A DNA stretch of 64,000 nucleotides from assembly GCF_013314975.1 (NCBI RefSeq), contig NZ_JABTYH010000006.1, forward strand, positions 1-64,000. The letters are read 5' to 3'. Positions within the stretch are counted from its first letter, which is position 1, and each line of letters begins with the position of its first letter. This stretch comes from Pseudarthrobacter oxydans. GTDB lineage: Bacteria; Actinomycetota; Actinomycetes; Actinomycetales; Micrococcaceae. The notes under the pieces are model-generated. The model did not search any database and was not told where the DNA came from. It worked only from the letters and a program-made list of their open reading frames with translations. Shown here in pieces: positions 45,415 through 56,381 of the stretch. The position numbers were made by a program, and so were the translations under genes.

Positions 45415-46386
45415 CTAGGGCTTCCGCAACCGAAGGTAGACCGCACCCGCAGCCGCGCCCAGGCCCACCAGCCCCAGGCCGAGTCCAACCATCGCTGCCT
45501 CCAGTTGCGGCTGCGTGCTGATATAGGAGCCCACATGCTGCCTGCCGCCAGGCAACGGCGCGCCCGCCTGGGGTGTTCGCCCACCTGGTTCCCCGGTGGG
45601 GACGGGCTGCGCTGCTTCGCCTGCTCCGGGAGCGCCCGCCGCGCTGGCCCCGGCGTCCGGGCTGGCTGCCTGCGGCGGCGCAGCCGCTTCCCCCTGAGCG
45701 CCTGGCTGCTCCGTGCCGGGCAGGCCTGCAGTGGGCTTGCCTGCCCCGGCCAGGCTCGAGCCGTTGCCGTCAGCGGCAGGGCTGTCCGCCCGGGCGCCAG
45801 CCTCCGACGACGGCACGGGCGTTCGGGAAGGAGTGCCGGCCGTTGTGGATGGGGCTGAGGCGGCAGGCGCCGCGCTCTCGGCCGGAGTCCCCGGCGAGGT
45901 CAAGGAGGGCACCGGAACAGTTGGGACGGCAAGCGTTGGTGACGGGGAGACCGGCACGCCTGAAGGCAGCGGAAGGGGCGTTGACGCTGCAGGCGAGGGC
46001 GAGGCGGTGGCTGAGGGAGCGAGCGAAGCCGTGATCGCCGGAAGAAGGGCTGTGGGAACAGGCAGCGTGGCAGGAGCGGGAGGCGGGGCAGCCGGCTGCC
46101 TGGCAGGCCTGCCGCCGTCGTCCGTTTGTTCCGTGTGTGGTTCCGCGCCTGGTTCCTTGCCGGCGCTCTTGAATGCGCCCTCGCCACCCCCGCCCTGGCC
46201 CGGGGCGTCCTCCCTGGCGGGAGCCGAACTGCTGCCGGGCCGAGGCTCCCCCTCCTCGGCCTGGGACGCCGGGACGCCTGCTGCAAGGACCAGTACCGCT
46301 CCGACCGCCGCAGCTGCAGTGCCGCGCCGGATTCCCCCATGGATACCGGTCCGGGTCATGAAAATTTCGGACCTGTTGTGAGACAT
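45415..46386 (-). CDS. Exported Pro/Ser/Ala-rich protein with C-terminal membrane anchor, function unknown
   Basis: 323 residues. A Sec signal peptide (AAAAVGAVLVLAAGVPASQA) is followed by about 240 residues of low-complexity Pro/Ala/Ser/Thr/Gly sequence and then a single C-terminal hydrophobic segment (about 296-318) ending in RLRKP. It would sit on the cell surface as a stalk. There is no LPxTG sortase motif. ATG 46386 lies 8 nt behind TAGGGT (46400-46395), so it is likely leaderless. It lies between the two heme operons on the same strand but is not obviously part of either. Confidence 0.7.
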   Translation of the reverse strand: MSHNRSEIFMTRTGIHGGIRRGTAAAAVGAVLVLAAGVPASQAEEGEPRPGSSSAPAREDAPGQGGGGEGAFKSAGKEPGAEPHTEQTDDGGRPARQPAAPPPAPATLPVPTALLPAITASLAPSATASPSPAASTPLPLPSGVPVSPSPTLAVPTVPVPSLTSPGTPAESAAPAASAPSTTAGTPSRTPVPSSEAGARADSPAADGNGSSLAGAGKPTAGLPGTEQPGAQGEAAAPPQAASPDAGASAAGAPGAGEAAQPVPTGEPGGRTPQAGAPLPGGRQHVGSYISTQPQLEAAMVGLGLGLVGLGAAAGAVYLRLRKP

Positions 46387-46498
46387 AGTCATCGACCCTA
46401 GCCACATTGCAAAGCGAAATAAAAGCCGGACAAAACAGCGGCTTAGCTCTTTGGCAGGGGTCCCTCGACGGTCACAGGGCCCTGACCAGCAGTGACGG

Positions 46499-47959
46499 TC
46501 AGCGGTCCAGGTTCCGGATTTGATCGATCGTGTCGGAGACCACAGCTGCCAGCCCGTTGCCGGCCACCCAGCCGCCTACGACGGCCAGGTTTCCCACCGC
46601 AGCACAGGCTTTCCGGATCTCCGCCACGCGGGCGCGGTGCCCCACGGCGGCGAAGGGCAGGGACCCCCGCCACCGGACCACGTCCCAGTCCACGACGTCC
46701 TCCGCTGCGATGGCCACGCCCAGCAGGGCCTGTGCATCACGCAGGGACGCGGCAAAGAGCTCATCGTCGGTGTCCGGCCCACCGGGCTGCCCGCCGGCCC
46801 CGTCCACCCGGCCGTATGAGAGCCTGACCACGTGCCGGCCAGGACCGGCCGCTTCAGCCAGCCAATCCCATTTGCCGGTGGCGTGGGTGAGGGCCTTGGC
46901 TTCGATGCCGGGGGTCTGGGGCGCCACCAGGATGCCTGTGCCTCGCGGCCGGCGGTCCAGTTCGGGCCTGTTGACCACGAGTGTGACGAGCTTGACGTCC
47001 GGCCCGCCAGGGGGCCGGCGCCCCGCCAGCGCGGGGACTGCGGCTTCCAGGAGGTCGACGGCGGCCGGACCGTCCACGCCCACAACCAGCGTGCCGGCGT
47101 CGAACGTTGCTCCGTGGGAGCTGACCCGCCACCCTTCAGGCATCCGGACCACCGCTGAGGCAGGCGTCCCGGACAGGAGCGTCACCCCCCGGTCGCGGAG
47201 GTCACCCACCAACGCGGTGACCAGCGTGTGCATCCCGCGTTCAAGGCCGGCAACGGCAGAGCCCGCCTTTGCCTGAGCCGGGGGCTCCTGCCTGGGGCCG
47301 CTATTCGAAGGTGACCCTGCGCCGGCGCGACGCTGCGCGGAAACTGCGGCAGCCAGGGAGCCGTGCCGCCTGATTCCGGCGCGAAGCCCCGGCGCCACCA
47401 TGTCGACGTCGAGCAGTCCGGGATCCGCGGAATGGACGCCTCCTACCACCGGCGCCACCAGGCGCTCCAGGACCCTGCTCCCCATGCGCGCCTTCACCAA
47501 GGCGGAGACGCTGATGACGTCGTCCGCCGTCCCCACCGACGCCGGCAGGAACCTGTCCAGCGCGGCCCGGAGGGTTCCAACCGGGCCCAACGACCTCCGG
47601 ACTTCCGGGTCCCAGGGGTTGGCCGGGATGCCCAGGACGCCCGTCTTGGGAAGTTCGCGCGGGCCGTCCGGGAGCTGGACCCAGGCTCCGCCGGGCCGCG
47701 GCGGAACAATGCTGCCGGCAAGGCCGAGCTCAGCAGCAAGCCGCGCAACGGCGTCGGACCGGGTGGCGAAGGATTCCGCGCCGCTGTCCAGGGTCAGGCC
47801 GGCTACGGTGTGGCTGCCCACGCAACCGCCCCATTCCGTTCCGGCCTCCAGGACTGTGACCTGATAGCCGGCGGAAGCCAGCTCCCGGGCAGACAGCAGT
47901 CCGGACATTCCGCCGCCCAGGACCAGCGCGGTCCGGGCCTGTGCCGGCATGCTGCCCAT
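46499..47959 (-). CDS. hemY: Coproporphyrinogen III oxidase (HemY/CgoX, FAD-dependent)
   Basis: 486 residues. Oxidises coproporphyrinogen III to coproporphyrin III. FAD-binding start TALVLGGGMSGLLSARELA, then YQVTVLEAGTEWGGCVGSH and LDSGAESFATR; the C-terminal part has GWVAGNGLAAVVSDT. A low-complexity Gly/Ser/Pro insertion lies at about residues 215-243. ATG 47959 has GGAG 7 nt upstream and lies 4 nt after hemE. The assignment to the coproporphyrin rather than protoporphyrin step comes from the neighbouring chdC. Confidence 0.94.
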   Translation of the reverse strand: MGSMPAQARTALVLGGGMSGLLSARELASAGYQVTVLEAGTEWGGCVGSHTVAGLTLDSGAESFATRSDAVARLAAELGLAGSIVPPRPGGAWVQLPDGPRELPKTGVLGIPANPWDPEVRRSLGPVGTLRAALDRFLPASVGTADDVISVSALVKARMGSRVLERLVAPVVGGVHSADPGLLDVDMVAPGLRAGIRRHGSLAAAVSAQRRAGAGSPSNSGPRQEPPAQAKAGSAVAGLERGMHTLVTALVGDLRDRGVTLLSGTPASAVVRMPEGWRVSSHGATFDAGTLVVGVDGPAAVDLLEAAVPALAGRRPPGGPDVKLVTLVVNRPELDRRPRGTGILVAPQTPGIEAKALTHATGKWDWLAEAAGPGRHVVRLSYGRVDGAGGQPGGPDTDDELFAASLRDAQALLGVAIAAEDVVDWDVVRWRGSLPFAAVGHRARVAEIRKACAAVGNLAVVGGWVAGNGLAAVVSDTIDQIRNLDR

Positions 47960-47963
47960 GGGA

Positions 47964-49058
47964 CTACTCCGGGGAGATGGAGTGGATGAGTTCAACCACC
48001 CGCGTGAGGACGGCGGGATCAGTCTCCGGCGGGACGCCGTGCCCCAGGTTGACCACGTGCCCGGGGGCCGCCGAGCCTGCGGCGATGACGTCGCGGACGT
48101 GGGCCTCGAGGATTTCCCAGGGTGCCGGCAGCAGGGCGGGGTCGATGTTTCCCTGCAGGGGCACCGTGCCGCCCAGCCGCCGGTTGGCCTCATCGAGCGG
48201 AAGGCGGTAGTCAACGCCCACCACGTCCACCCCTACGTCACGCATGGCGACCAGGAGCTCAGACGTGCCTGTGCCGAAGTGGATGAGCGGAGCGCCGAGG
48301 TGCCGTACATGGTCCAGGGCGCGGGCCGAGGCCGGCGCCACGTACCTGGTGTAGTCGGCCAGGCCCAGCGAACCTGCCCAGGAGTCGAACAGCTGGGCTG
48401 CGGAGGCGCCGGCCTCAAGCTGTGCCTGCAGGAACATGCCGGAGGCGTCAGCCGCCCAGTTGGCCAGGGCGCTCCAGGTTTCAGGGTCGGCGTGCATCAT
48501 GGTGCGCGGGCCCAGGTGGTCACGGGACGGCCTGCCCTCCACCATGTAGGCAGCCAGCGTAAACGGTGCGCCGGCGAAGCCGATCAGGGGGGTGCTCCCG
48601 AGCTCGGCAACGGTGAGGCGGACCGCTTCACGGATCGGTTCCAGTGACTCCCAGGTGAGCTGCGGCAGCGCTGCAACATCTGCGGCCGTGCGGACCGGAG
48701 TGTCCAGGACAGGTCCCACTCCCGGGACGATGTCCACGCCTACCCCTGCAAGCTTCAGGGGAATGACGATGTCGGAGAAGAAGATGCCCGCATCAACGTC
48801 GTGGCGGCGGACCGGCTGGAGCGTGATTTCGGAAGCCAGCTCCGGGCGGAGGCAGGAGTCCAGCATGGCGACGCCTTCGCGGACCTTGAGGTACTCAGGC
48901 AGGGAGCGTCCGGCCTGCCGCATGAACCAGACCGGGCGCCGGGACGGTTTGCCGCCGCGGTAGGCCGTGATCAGCGGGGAATCTGCGGTGCGGCCGTCCA
49001 GCAGCGGGTGGTCTGCGGCGAGTGCGCCGGCAGGGGACATGGCAGGGCTGGAAGTCAT
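47964..49058 (-). CDS. hemE: Uroporphyrinogen decarboxylase
   Basis: 364 residues. Converts uroporphyrinogen III to coproporphyrinogen III. Family signatures: RRPVWFMRQAGRSLPEYLKV at the N-terminus, SEITLQPVRRHDVDAGIFFS, PLIGFAGAPFTLAAYMVEG and GVDYRLPLDEANRRLGG. ATG 49058 is chosen; in-frame ATG 49040 is possible. First gene of the hemE-hemY operon, divergent from hemA. Confidence 0.96.
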   Translation of the reverse strand: MTSSPAMSPAGALAADHPLLDGRTADSPLITAYRGGKPSRRPVWFMRQAGRSLPEYLKVREGVAMLDSCLRPELASEITLQPVRRHDVDAGIFFSDIVIPLKLAGVGVDIVPGVGPVLDTPVRTAADVAALPQLTWESLEPIREAVRLTVAELGSTPLIGFAGAPFTLAAYMVEGRPSRDHLGPRTMMHADPETWSALANWAADASGMFLQAQLEAGASAAQLFDSWAGSLGLADYTRYVAPASARALDHVRHLGAPLIHFGTGTSELLVAMRDVGVDVVGVDYRLPLDEANRRLGGTVPLQGNIDPALLPAPWEILEAHVRDVIAAGSAAPGHVVNLGHGVPPETDPAVLTRVVELIHSISPE

Positions 49059-49201
49059 GCCTCTGATTGTGCCCAAAATCGGCTACAAAAGATAACGACA
49101 AAGTGTCATCCGGAGGCGCGCCGGCCGCGCCGTGGCGGGAATCACAGCCTTCTCGTGCCCTGGCCCGCGCCTGGAGTTGTTCTACCGAGTAACGAAAAAG
49201 C

Positions 49202-49207
49202 TATGAT
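49202..49207 (+). promoter_or_regulatory. hemA: Likely -10 box of hemA
   Basis: TATGAT 9 nt before the hemA GTG. The start codon would be within a few nucleotides of the transcription start, and there is no Shine-Dalgarno. The 158-nt hemE-hemA interval also contains an AT-rich core at about 49071-49108 with the imperfect palindrome GACA-AAG-TGTC, a possible control site. Confidence 0.5.
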
Positions 49208-49216
49208 TGTCCTGCT

Positions 49217-50533
49217 GTGGTTCTTTTTTCATTGGTGGCTACACACGCCGACATCGATCTTGAGACCGTTGCTCAGTTGAGCAGCGGTTCCTCGGGGATC
49301 GCCACATCCGCCCTCTCCGGATCGCCGGCAGTGACGGGTGCCATTGTCCTTGCCACCTGCAACCGCTACGAAATCTACGGCGAGGCCCCCCATCCTGATG
49401 ATGTGGAGGCTGCCCGCGCGGCCTTGGTGGCCCAGATCAGCGAAGTCAGCGGACTGAGCGAACCCCTCGTCTCACGCTCCTTCAGCACCCGCACCGGTCC
49501 GGAAGTCAGCCAGCACCTCTTTGCCGTCAGCGCAGGCCTGGACTCCGCCGTGGTCGGAGAACGTGAAATCGCCGGGCAGGTCAGGCGTGCCCTTATCACC
49601 GCACAGCATGAAGGCACGGCCAGTTCCGGCCTCGTCCGGCTGTTCCAGGCGGCCTCCAAGACCGCCAAGGATGTGGGCGCGCAGACCGCCCTCGGCTCCC
49701 GGGGCCTGTCCATCGTGTCCGTCGCTTTGGATCTGGCAACGGACCTGTCGGAAAATCCGGACTGGTCCAGCAAGAAGGTCGTGGTCTTCGGCACGGGAGC
49801 CTACGCCGGCGCCACCATGGCCCTCCTGCGCGAACGCGGCTGCACCGACATCTCGGTTTTCTCCTCTTCCGGCCGCGCCGAAGGTTTCGTGGCGACCAGG
49901 GGCGGCATCGCCCTCAACGCCGAATCACTCCGGCCGGCCGTGGCGGCGGCGGACGTGATGATCGGATGCAGCGGTTCCGACACCCGGGTGGAAGCCGATG
50001 AACTGGCTGACGTCCGAGCGGATTCGCCGCAGCCGCTGATTGCCATCGACCTTGCACTCACCCACGACTTCGACCCCGGGGTTGGCGAACTGGACGGCGT
50101 GGAGCTCCTCACGCTGGAGTCAGTCCGCCTTGCGGCCCCCCAGGAGCAGGCCGAGTCGCTGGCCCAGGCCAGCGGCATCGTCAGCGGCGCCGCCAAGGCG
50201 TTCGAACACGAGCGCGAGGTCAGGTCCGTGGACTCGGCCATAGTTGCGCTGCGACGGCACACCATGAGCGTCCTGGACGCGGAAATGGAAAAGGTCAGGG
50301 CCCGGCACGGCTGCACGGCCGCCGCAGAGGAAGTGGAATTCGCTCTCCGCCGCATGGTCAAGCAGCTGCTCCATGTACCCACGGTGCGCGCCCGCGAGCT
50401 TGCCGCCAACGGCCAGCAGGACGACTACGTGGCAGCCCTGGAAGCCCTCTACGGCATCACTGTGGAGCAGCCGGCCGCCGCGGCCCCGCAGGCCGAATGC
50501 CCGGTGGACCACCGGGGCCTCGAAACCGCCTGA
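49217..50533 (+). CDS. hemA: Glutamyl-tRNA reductase
   Basis: 438 residues. First committed step of C5-pathway tetrapyrrole synthesis: reduces Glu-tRNA to glutamate-1-semialdehyde. Catalytic Cys48 is in [12 protein letters not shown]; other signatures are [19 protein letters not shown], the NADPH-binding [17 protein letters not shown] and [15 protein letters not shown]. The C-terminal dimerisation helix contains [19 protein letters not shown]. The GTG start is probably leaderless. Transcribed divergently from hemE and followed by an unusual repeat array. Confidence 0.97.
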   Translation: MVLFSLVATHADIDLETVAQLSSGSSGIATSALSGSPAVTGAIVLATCNRYEIYGEAPHPDDVEAARAALVAQISEVSGLSEPLVSRSFSTRTGPEVSQHLFAVSAGLDSAVVGEREIAGQVRRALITAQHEGTASSGLVRLFQAASKTAKDVGAQTALGSRGLSIVSVALDLATDLSENPDWSSKKVVVFGTGAYAGATMALLRERGCTDISVFSSSGRAEGFVATRGGIALNAESLRPAVAAADVMIGCSGSDTRVEADELADVRADSPQPLIAIDLALTHDFDPGVGELDGVELLTLESVRLAAPQEQAESLAQASGIVSGAAKAFEHEREVRSVDSAIVALRRHTMSVLDAEMEKVRARHGCTAAAEEVEFALRRMVKQLLHVPTVRARELAANGQQDDYVAALEALYGITVEQPAAAAPQAECPVDHRGLETA

Positions 50534-50550
50534 CCAGCCCTTCCCCCAGC

Positions 50551-50717
50551 AACGCTCCCTCACATCCTGCGCCCTTTTTAGAGGCCCTCTCTCACTTGAC
50601 GCGCTTTTCCCGGCAACCCTCCCTCACCCCCTGCTGGGAGGTGAGGGAGGGTTTCAGGTTTTCCTGCGGTAAGTGATAGAGCGTTTCTGTTTAACCGACA
50701 TCAAGTGGGAGAGCGTC
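50551..50717. repeat. Mirror-symmetric six-unit array of a 13-bp motif
   Basis: The motif GTGAGRGAGSGTT occurs six times between hemA and moeZ. Three copies point left (50551-50563, 50583-50595, 50615-50627) and three point right (50641-50653, 50673-50685, 50705-50717). Within each arm the spacing is exactly 32 bp. The two central copies form a perfect 14-bp stem (50615-50628 with 50640-50653) that probably terminates hemA. Spacers are 19 bp and unrelated to each other except for a weak trend at their ends. The last copy ends at the moeZ stop codon. Not a CRISPR; origin and role unknown. Confidence 0.85.
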
Positions 50718-51917
50718 CTAGTAGACGGGTTTGTTGGGTTCCACCTCACGCACCCAGGCGAGGATGCCGCCGTCGAGATGGCTGACCCGCTGGTAGCCCG
50801 CTTTCCTGGCCGCGGCCAGGACGTTGGCCGACCGTGTGCCTGCCTTGCAGTGGAACACGATGTCGCGGTCCTGCGGGAGTTCCGCCCAGGCCTCCCCCGC
50901 GAGGATCCTGCCCTGCGGGATCAGCACGGCACCGTCGATGCGGACAATGTCGTGCTCGCCCGGTTCCCGCACGTCCACCAGGTCAAAGTCCTTGAGGCCC
51001 GCCTTCCGGGAGGCCAGCATGGTGGCGAGCTGCGCGGCCGTGACGGAATGCTCGGTGTCCGCCGGTCCAGCCGGCGCAATCCCGCAGAAGGCCTCATAAT
51101 CCGTCAGCTCCGTGATCGGTTCCGCCGCCGGGTCCTTGGAAACGCGGATCTCCCGCCAGCTTCCGCCCAGCGCATCAAACAGCGCCACCCGCCCCAGCAG
51201 GGAACGGCCGACGCCAGTAATCAGTTTGACCGCTTCGGTCACCATCAGCGACCCCACGGCCGCGCACAGCATGCCGAACACGCCGCCCTCGCCGCAGGAG
51301 GGCACAGAGCCAGCAGGCGGAGCCTCAGGGTAGAGGTCCCGGTAGGTGGGCCCGTGCTTTTCCCAGAACACGCTGACTTGTCCGTCAAAGCGGAAAATGG
51401 AGCCCCAGACGTAGGGTTTTCCCAGGATGGCGGCAGCATCATTAACCAGGTAGCGGGTGGCGAAATTGTCCGCGCCGTCGAGGATCAGGTCGTAGCCGGC
51501 GAACAGTTCCAGGGCGTTGGAGGCATCCAGGCGGACATTGTGCAGCCGGACGTCCACCAGCGGGTTCAGCGCGGCGATGGCATCGCGTGCCGACTCGATC
51601 TTGGGGCGGCCAACGTCCGCCACCCCGTGGATGACCTGGCGCTGGAGGTTGCTGAGGTCAACGTCGTCGTCGTCGATGATTCCCAGCGTGCCCACGCCGG
51701 CGGCCGCAAGGTACAGGAGGGCAGGGGATCCTAGTCCGCCGGCGCCGATCACCAGCACCTTTGCGTTCTTGAGCCGCCGCTGCCCGAGGGCGCCGATCTC
51801 GGGAATGATGAGATGCCTCGAGTAGCGTTCCACCTCTGCGGCGGTGAGGTCGGCTGCCGGTTCCACCAGCGGATCCAGGGACAGAGGTGAAACATTTGCG
51901 CTGATTGTCGAAGCCAT
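50718..51917 (-). CDS. moeZ: MoeZ-type sulfur-carrier adenylyltransferase/sulfurtransferase
   Basis: 399 residues. The N-terminal MoeB/ThiF domain (about 1-260) has ERYSRHLIIPEIGALGQRRL, the nucleotide site VLVIGAGGLGSPALLYLAAAG and DLILDGADNFATRYLVND. The C-terminal rhodanese domain (about 295-395) carries the active-site loop FHCKAGTRS. It adenylates and thiolates small ubiquitin-like carriers such as ThiS, MoaD or CysO; the thiS gene is 3 kb away. The ATG lies 5-6 nt behind TACATT, suggesting a near-leaderless mRNA. Confidence 0.95.
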   Translation of the reverse strand: MASTISANVSPLSLDPLVEPAADLTAAEVERYSRHLIIPEIGALGQRRLKNAKVLVIGAGGLGSPALLYLAAAGVGTLGIIDDDDVDLSNLQRQVIHGVADVGRPKIESARDAIAALNPLVDVRLHNVRLDASNALELFAGYDLILDGADNFATRYLVNDAAAILGKPYVWGSIFRFDGQVSVFWEKHGPTYRDLYPEAPPAGSVPSCGEGGVFGMLCAAVGSLMVTEAVKLITGVGRSLLGRVALFDALGGSWREIRVSKDPAAEPITELTDYEAFCGIAPAGPADTEHSVTAAQLATMLASRKAGLKDFDLVDVREPGEHDIVRIDGAVLIPQGRILAGEAWAELPQDRDIVFHCKAGTRSANVLAAARKAGYQRVSHLDGGILAWVREVEPNKPVY

Positions 51918-52000
51918 ACTTCAATGTATGCCCCGGGATACCGCCCGGTCATATTACCCCGCAGTAAAGTGGAGGTAACTGCAACGAAAGAAGGACAACC

Positions 52001-52666
52001 GTGGTCCATGAAGCACGGGCTAGCCGCCCGCCGGCCGCCGAACCGCAAACGCCCTCGCGTCCTGCAGGCCAACGGTCAGCCAGGCTTCCCCGGGACGAGC
52101 GGCGCGCCCAGCTCCTCATGGCAGCCCAGGAAGTCTTTGTGGCCAACGGTTACCACGGTGCAGCCATGGATGAAATCGCGGAGACGGCCCACGTCAGCAA
52201 GCCGGTGCTCTACCAGCACTTTCCCTCAAAACGGGAGCTGTACCTGGCCCTGCTGGAAAGCCACCTTGCGTCCCTGACGGACCTCATGCTGGGGGCCCTG
52301 AACTCCACCACGGACAATGACGAGCGCGTCCAGGCCGTCATGCGGGCCTACTTCCAGTTCATCGCCAACGATGACCAGGCCCACCGGCTGGTTTTTGAGT
52401 CGGACCTGATCAATGACCCGGACGTCAGCGCACGGCTGGAAACCTTCAACAGGACGTTTGCCGACGCCATCGCGCGCGTCATCGCCGAGGACACCAAGCT
52501 CCCCCATCTGGAGGCGCAGCTCCTGGGCCGGGGACTCGCTGGAATGGCGCAGGTCAGTGCCCGCTACTGGCTTGAAACGGACGGCAACCTGGACCTCGAC
52601 GTTGCCAGCGACCTCATCTACCGTTTAGCTTGGCGCGGAATCTCTCGCTTCCCCAAAGAGTCCTAG
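52001..52666 (+). CDS. TetR family transcriptional regulator
   Basis: 221 residues. An N-terminal extension of about 30 residues precedes a TetR helix-turn-helix (RRAQLLMAAQEVFVANGYHG, AETAHVSKPVLYQHFPSKRE). The C-terminal ligand domain has no recognisable specificity. The GTG start at 52001 has AAAGGA 7 nt upstream. Located between moeZ (divergent) and the DUF3107 gene, an order also found in mycobacteria (Rv3208), so a conserved cellular role is more likely than drug-efflux control. Confidence 0.92.
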   Translation: MVHEARASRPPAAEPQTPSRPAGQRSARLPRDERRAQLLMAAQEVFVANGYHGAAMDEIAETAHVSKPVLYQHFPSKRELYLALLESHLASLTDLMLGALNSTTDNDERVQAVMRAYFQFIANDDQAHRLVFESDLINDPDVSARLETFNRTFADAIARVIAEDTKLPHLEAQLLGRGLAGMAQVSARYWLETDGNLDLDVASDLIYRLAWRGISRFPKES

Positions 52667-52714
52667 ACTACAAATAAGACATAACCAACGAATGTGAATG
52701 GCTGGGAGGCCCCT

Positions 52715-52939
52715 GTGGAAATTAAGATCGGCGTTCAGAATATCGGCCGCGAAATTGTCCTGGAATCAAATGAGGACGCGGATTCGGTAGCCAAGATCGT
52801 GGAGGCCGCCATCACCAAGGGCAGCGAACTCCGCCTGAAGGATGACAAGGGACGCCTGATCATTGTTCCCGGAAACGCCCTGGGCTATGTGGAAATCGGG
52901 GCCGAAGAAGCACGGCGCGTAGGTTTCGGCCAGTTCTAG
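52715..52939 (+). CDS. DUF3107 small conserved actinobacterial protein
   Basis: 74 residues (VEIKIGVQNIGREIVLESNE, ending YVEIGAEEARRVGFGQF). Homologous to the short protein next to the TetR gene in mycobacteria (TB9.4/Rv3208A, from memory). Soluble, function unknown. The GTG at 52715 has GGGAGG 5 nt upstream, which decides the start over the in-frame upstream ATG. Confidence 0.9.
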   Translation: MEIKIGVQNIGREIVLESNEDADSVAKIVEAAITKGSELRLKDDKGRLIIVPGNALGYVEIGAEEARRVGFGQF

Positions 52940-52976
52940 GGCCTGCTGACGAGCCACCCAGAGCCCAAGGAGGACC

Positions 52977-53279
52977 ATGCTTTCGCTGACCATCGTTGTG
53001 CTGGCCGCCGCCGCCGCAGGCTGTATTGTCTGGGCAAACGACAAGCGGCATGCCAAGTACGGGGCCGGCGTGCCCGCCGGGGTTTCCGTGGCCGTGGCAG
53101 CCCTGGCATGGATCATCCTGATGGCCGCCGGATTCGGATACCTGCCGGGACGCACCTGGATTCCATGGGTCCTGCCGATCGTGCTCGGAGCCGCGTCCGC
53201 AACGGCGGCCGCCATCTACCTGGGCCGTTCACGTGCGCGCCAGGATACCGAACGGCTCACGGCAATCCTTCGGGCCTGA
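52977..53279 (+). CDS. Small hypothetical membrane protein
   Basis: 100 residues with three hydrophobic segments (MLSLTIVVLAAAAAGCIVWA, VSVAVAALAWIILMAAGFGY, WVLPIVLGAASATAAAIYLG) and a basic C-terminus. A strong Shine-Dalgarno AAGGAGG lies 3-4 nt before the ATG. Follows DUF3107 by 37 nt, so probably one operon. Not recognised further. Confidence 0.8.
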   Translation: MLSLTIVVLAAAAAGCIVWANDKRHAKYGAGVPAGVSVAVAALAWIILMAAGFGYLPGRTWIPWVLPIVLGAASATAAAIYLGRSRARQDTERLTAILRA

Positions 53280-53314
53280 GGCCTGCGCAGCACCTTGTGC
53301 TGCACGCACTAATC

Positions 53315-53362
53315 AACCGGCAGCGGCCGCCACCCCTGAGGGGATGGCGGCCGCTGCCGGTT
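53315..53362. terminator. Strong 18-bp hairpin terminator
   Basis: Perfect 18-bp stem (AACCGGCAGCGGCCGCCA, 53315-53332, with 53345-53362) and a 12-nt loop. It lies between the small membrane protein (plus) and the converging pterin dehydratase gene (minus). Confidence 0.85.
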
Positions 53363-53441
53363 AAGAGCACAGGGCTTGGAGACGTGGGCGCTCAGCGGCC
53401 CTTTTGTTCTGCCGGGCGGGCAATGAGCGCCCCGCAGCCGG

Positions 53442-53780
53442 CTACTGCCCCTGCACGTACTTTGCCGGCTCTGCCTTGGCGCCCGCCGCTGCCGCAGCTT
53501 CACTTGCTGCCGCGGCTGCCGCGAGGTCCCGGCCGGTCACCTGTCCCCCGGCGTCGTGTGACGTGTAGCGGATAAAGACGCGGTTGTAACGCCAGTCAAG
53601 GTCAGGATGGTGGTTCTGTTCCTCGGCCAGGCGTCCGACGGCCGCAATCAGCTCGAGTGCGGCAGCCGCCGTCGGCATTTTGAAGACGGTGACCAACCCG
53701 CCGTTGCCGGCCCGCCAATCAGGCAGTTCCGCCAGGGCTTCGTCGATCCGTTCCGGGGAAAGTGCATCTTTGCCGGCCAC
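53442..53780 (-). CDS. 4a-hydroxytetrahydrobiopterin dehydratase (PCD/DCoH family)
   Basis: 112 residues. The pterin-binding signature EEQNHHPDLDWRYNRV and FIRYTSHDAGGQVTGRD identify the family, with the HHP catalytic pair. An Ala-rich C-terminal tail follows. No aromatic amino acid hydroxylase is adjacent, so it may serve molybdopterin or other pterin metabolism. AGGAG lies 5 nt before the GTG start. Confidence 0.92.
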   Translation of the reverse strand: MAGKDALSPERIDEALAELPDWRAGNGGLVTVFKMPTAAAALELIAAVGRLAEEQNHHPDLDWRYNRVFIRYTSHDAGGQVTGRDLAAAAAASEAAAAAGAKAEPAKYVQGQ

Positions 53781-53822
53781 TGCTGCTCCTGGGATCCGGG
53801 CGCCGGCCGGCAGAAGGTGGGC

Positions 53823-56241
<2,419 letters not shown>

Positions 56242-56252
56242 CGGTTGTCTCC

Positions 56253-56345
56253 TTCCCTACGCCGGTATTAACCGGATCAGGTCAAGCGGTCGGCTCTGAC
56301 GCCCTCTCAGCCCGGCGCTTTGTGACAGCTGCCGCGGCTCCCGCA
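56253..56345 (-). promoter_or_regulatory. TPP riboswitch (THI element) upstream of thiO
   Basis: On the minus strand the leader contains CTGAGAGGG, followed by GACCTGATCCGGTTAATACC and GGCGTAGGGA, the conserved TPP-aptamer segments. A TACACT box at 56361-56356 places the transcription start just ahead of it. It ends 11 nt before the thiO ATG, with the ribosome site GGGAAGGAG within its 3' end, so control is probably at translation initiation. Confidence 0.93.
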
Positions 56346-56381
56346 GTACGAGCCCAGTGTAGAGGAACTAGGCTGGCTCCC

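Noticed and set aside
50551..50717. CRISPR array interpretation of the 32-bp-periodic repeats
   Set aside because: Repeats are only 13 bp, degenerate, and inverted between the two arms; spacers are 19 bp and no cas genes are present.
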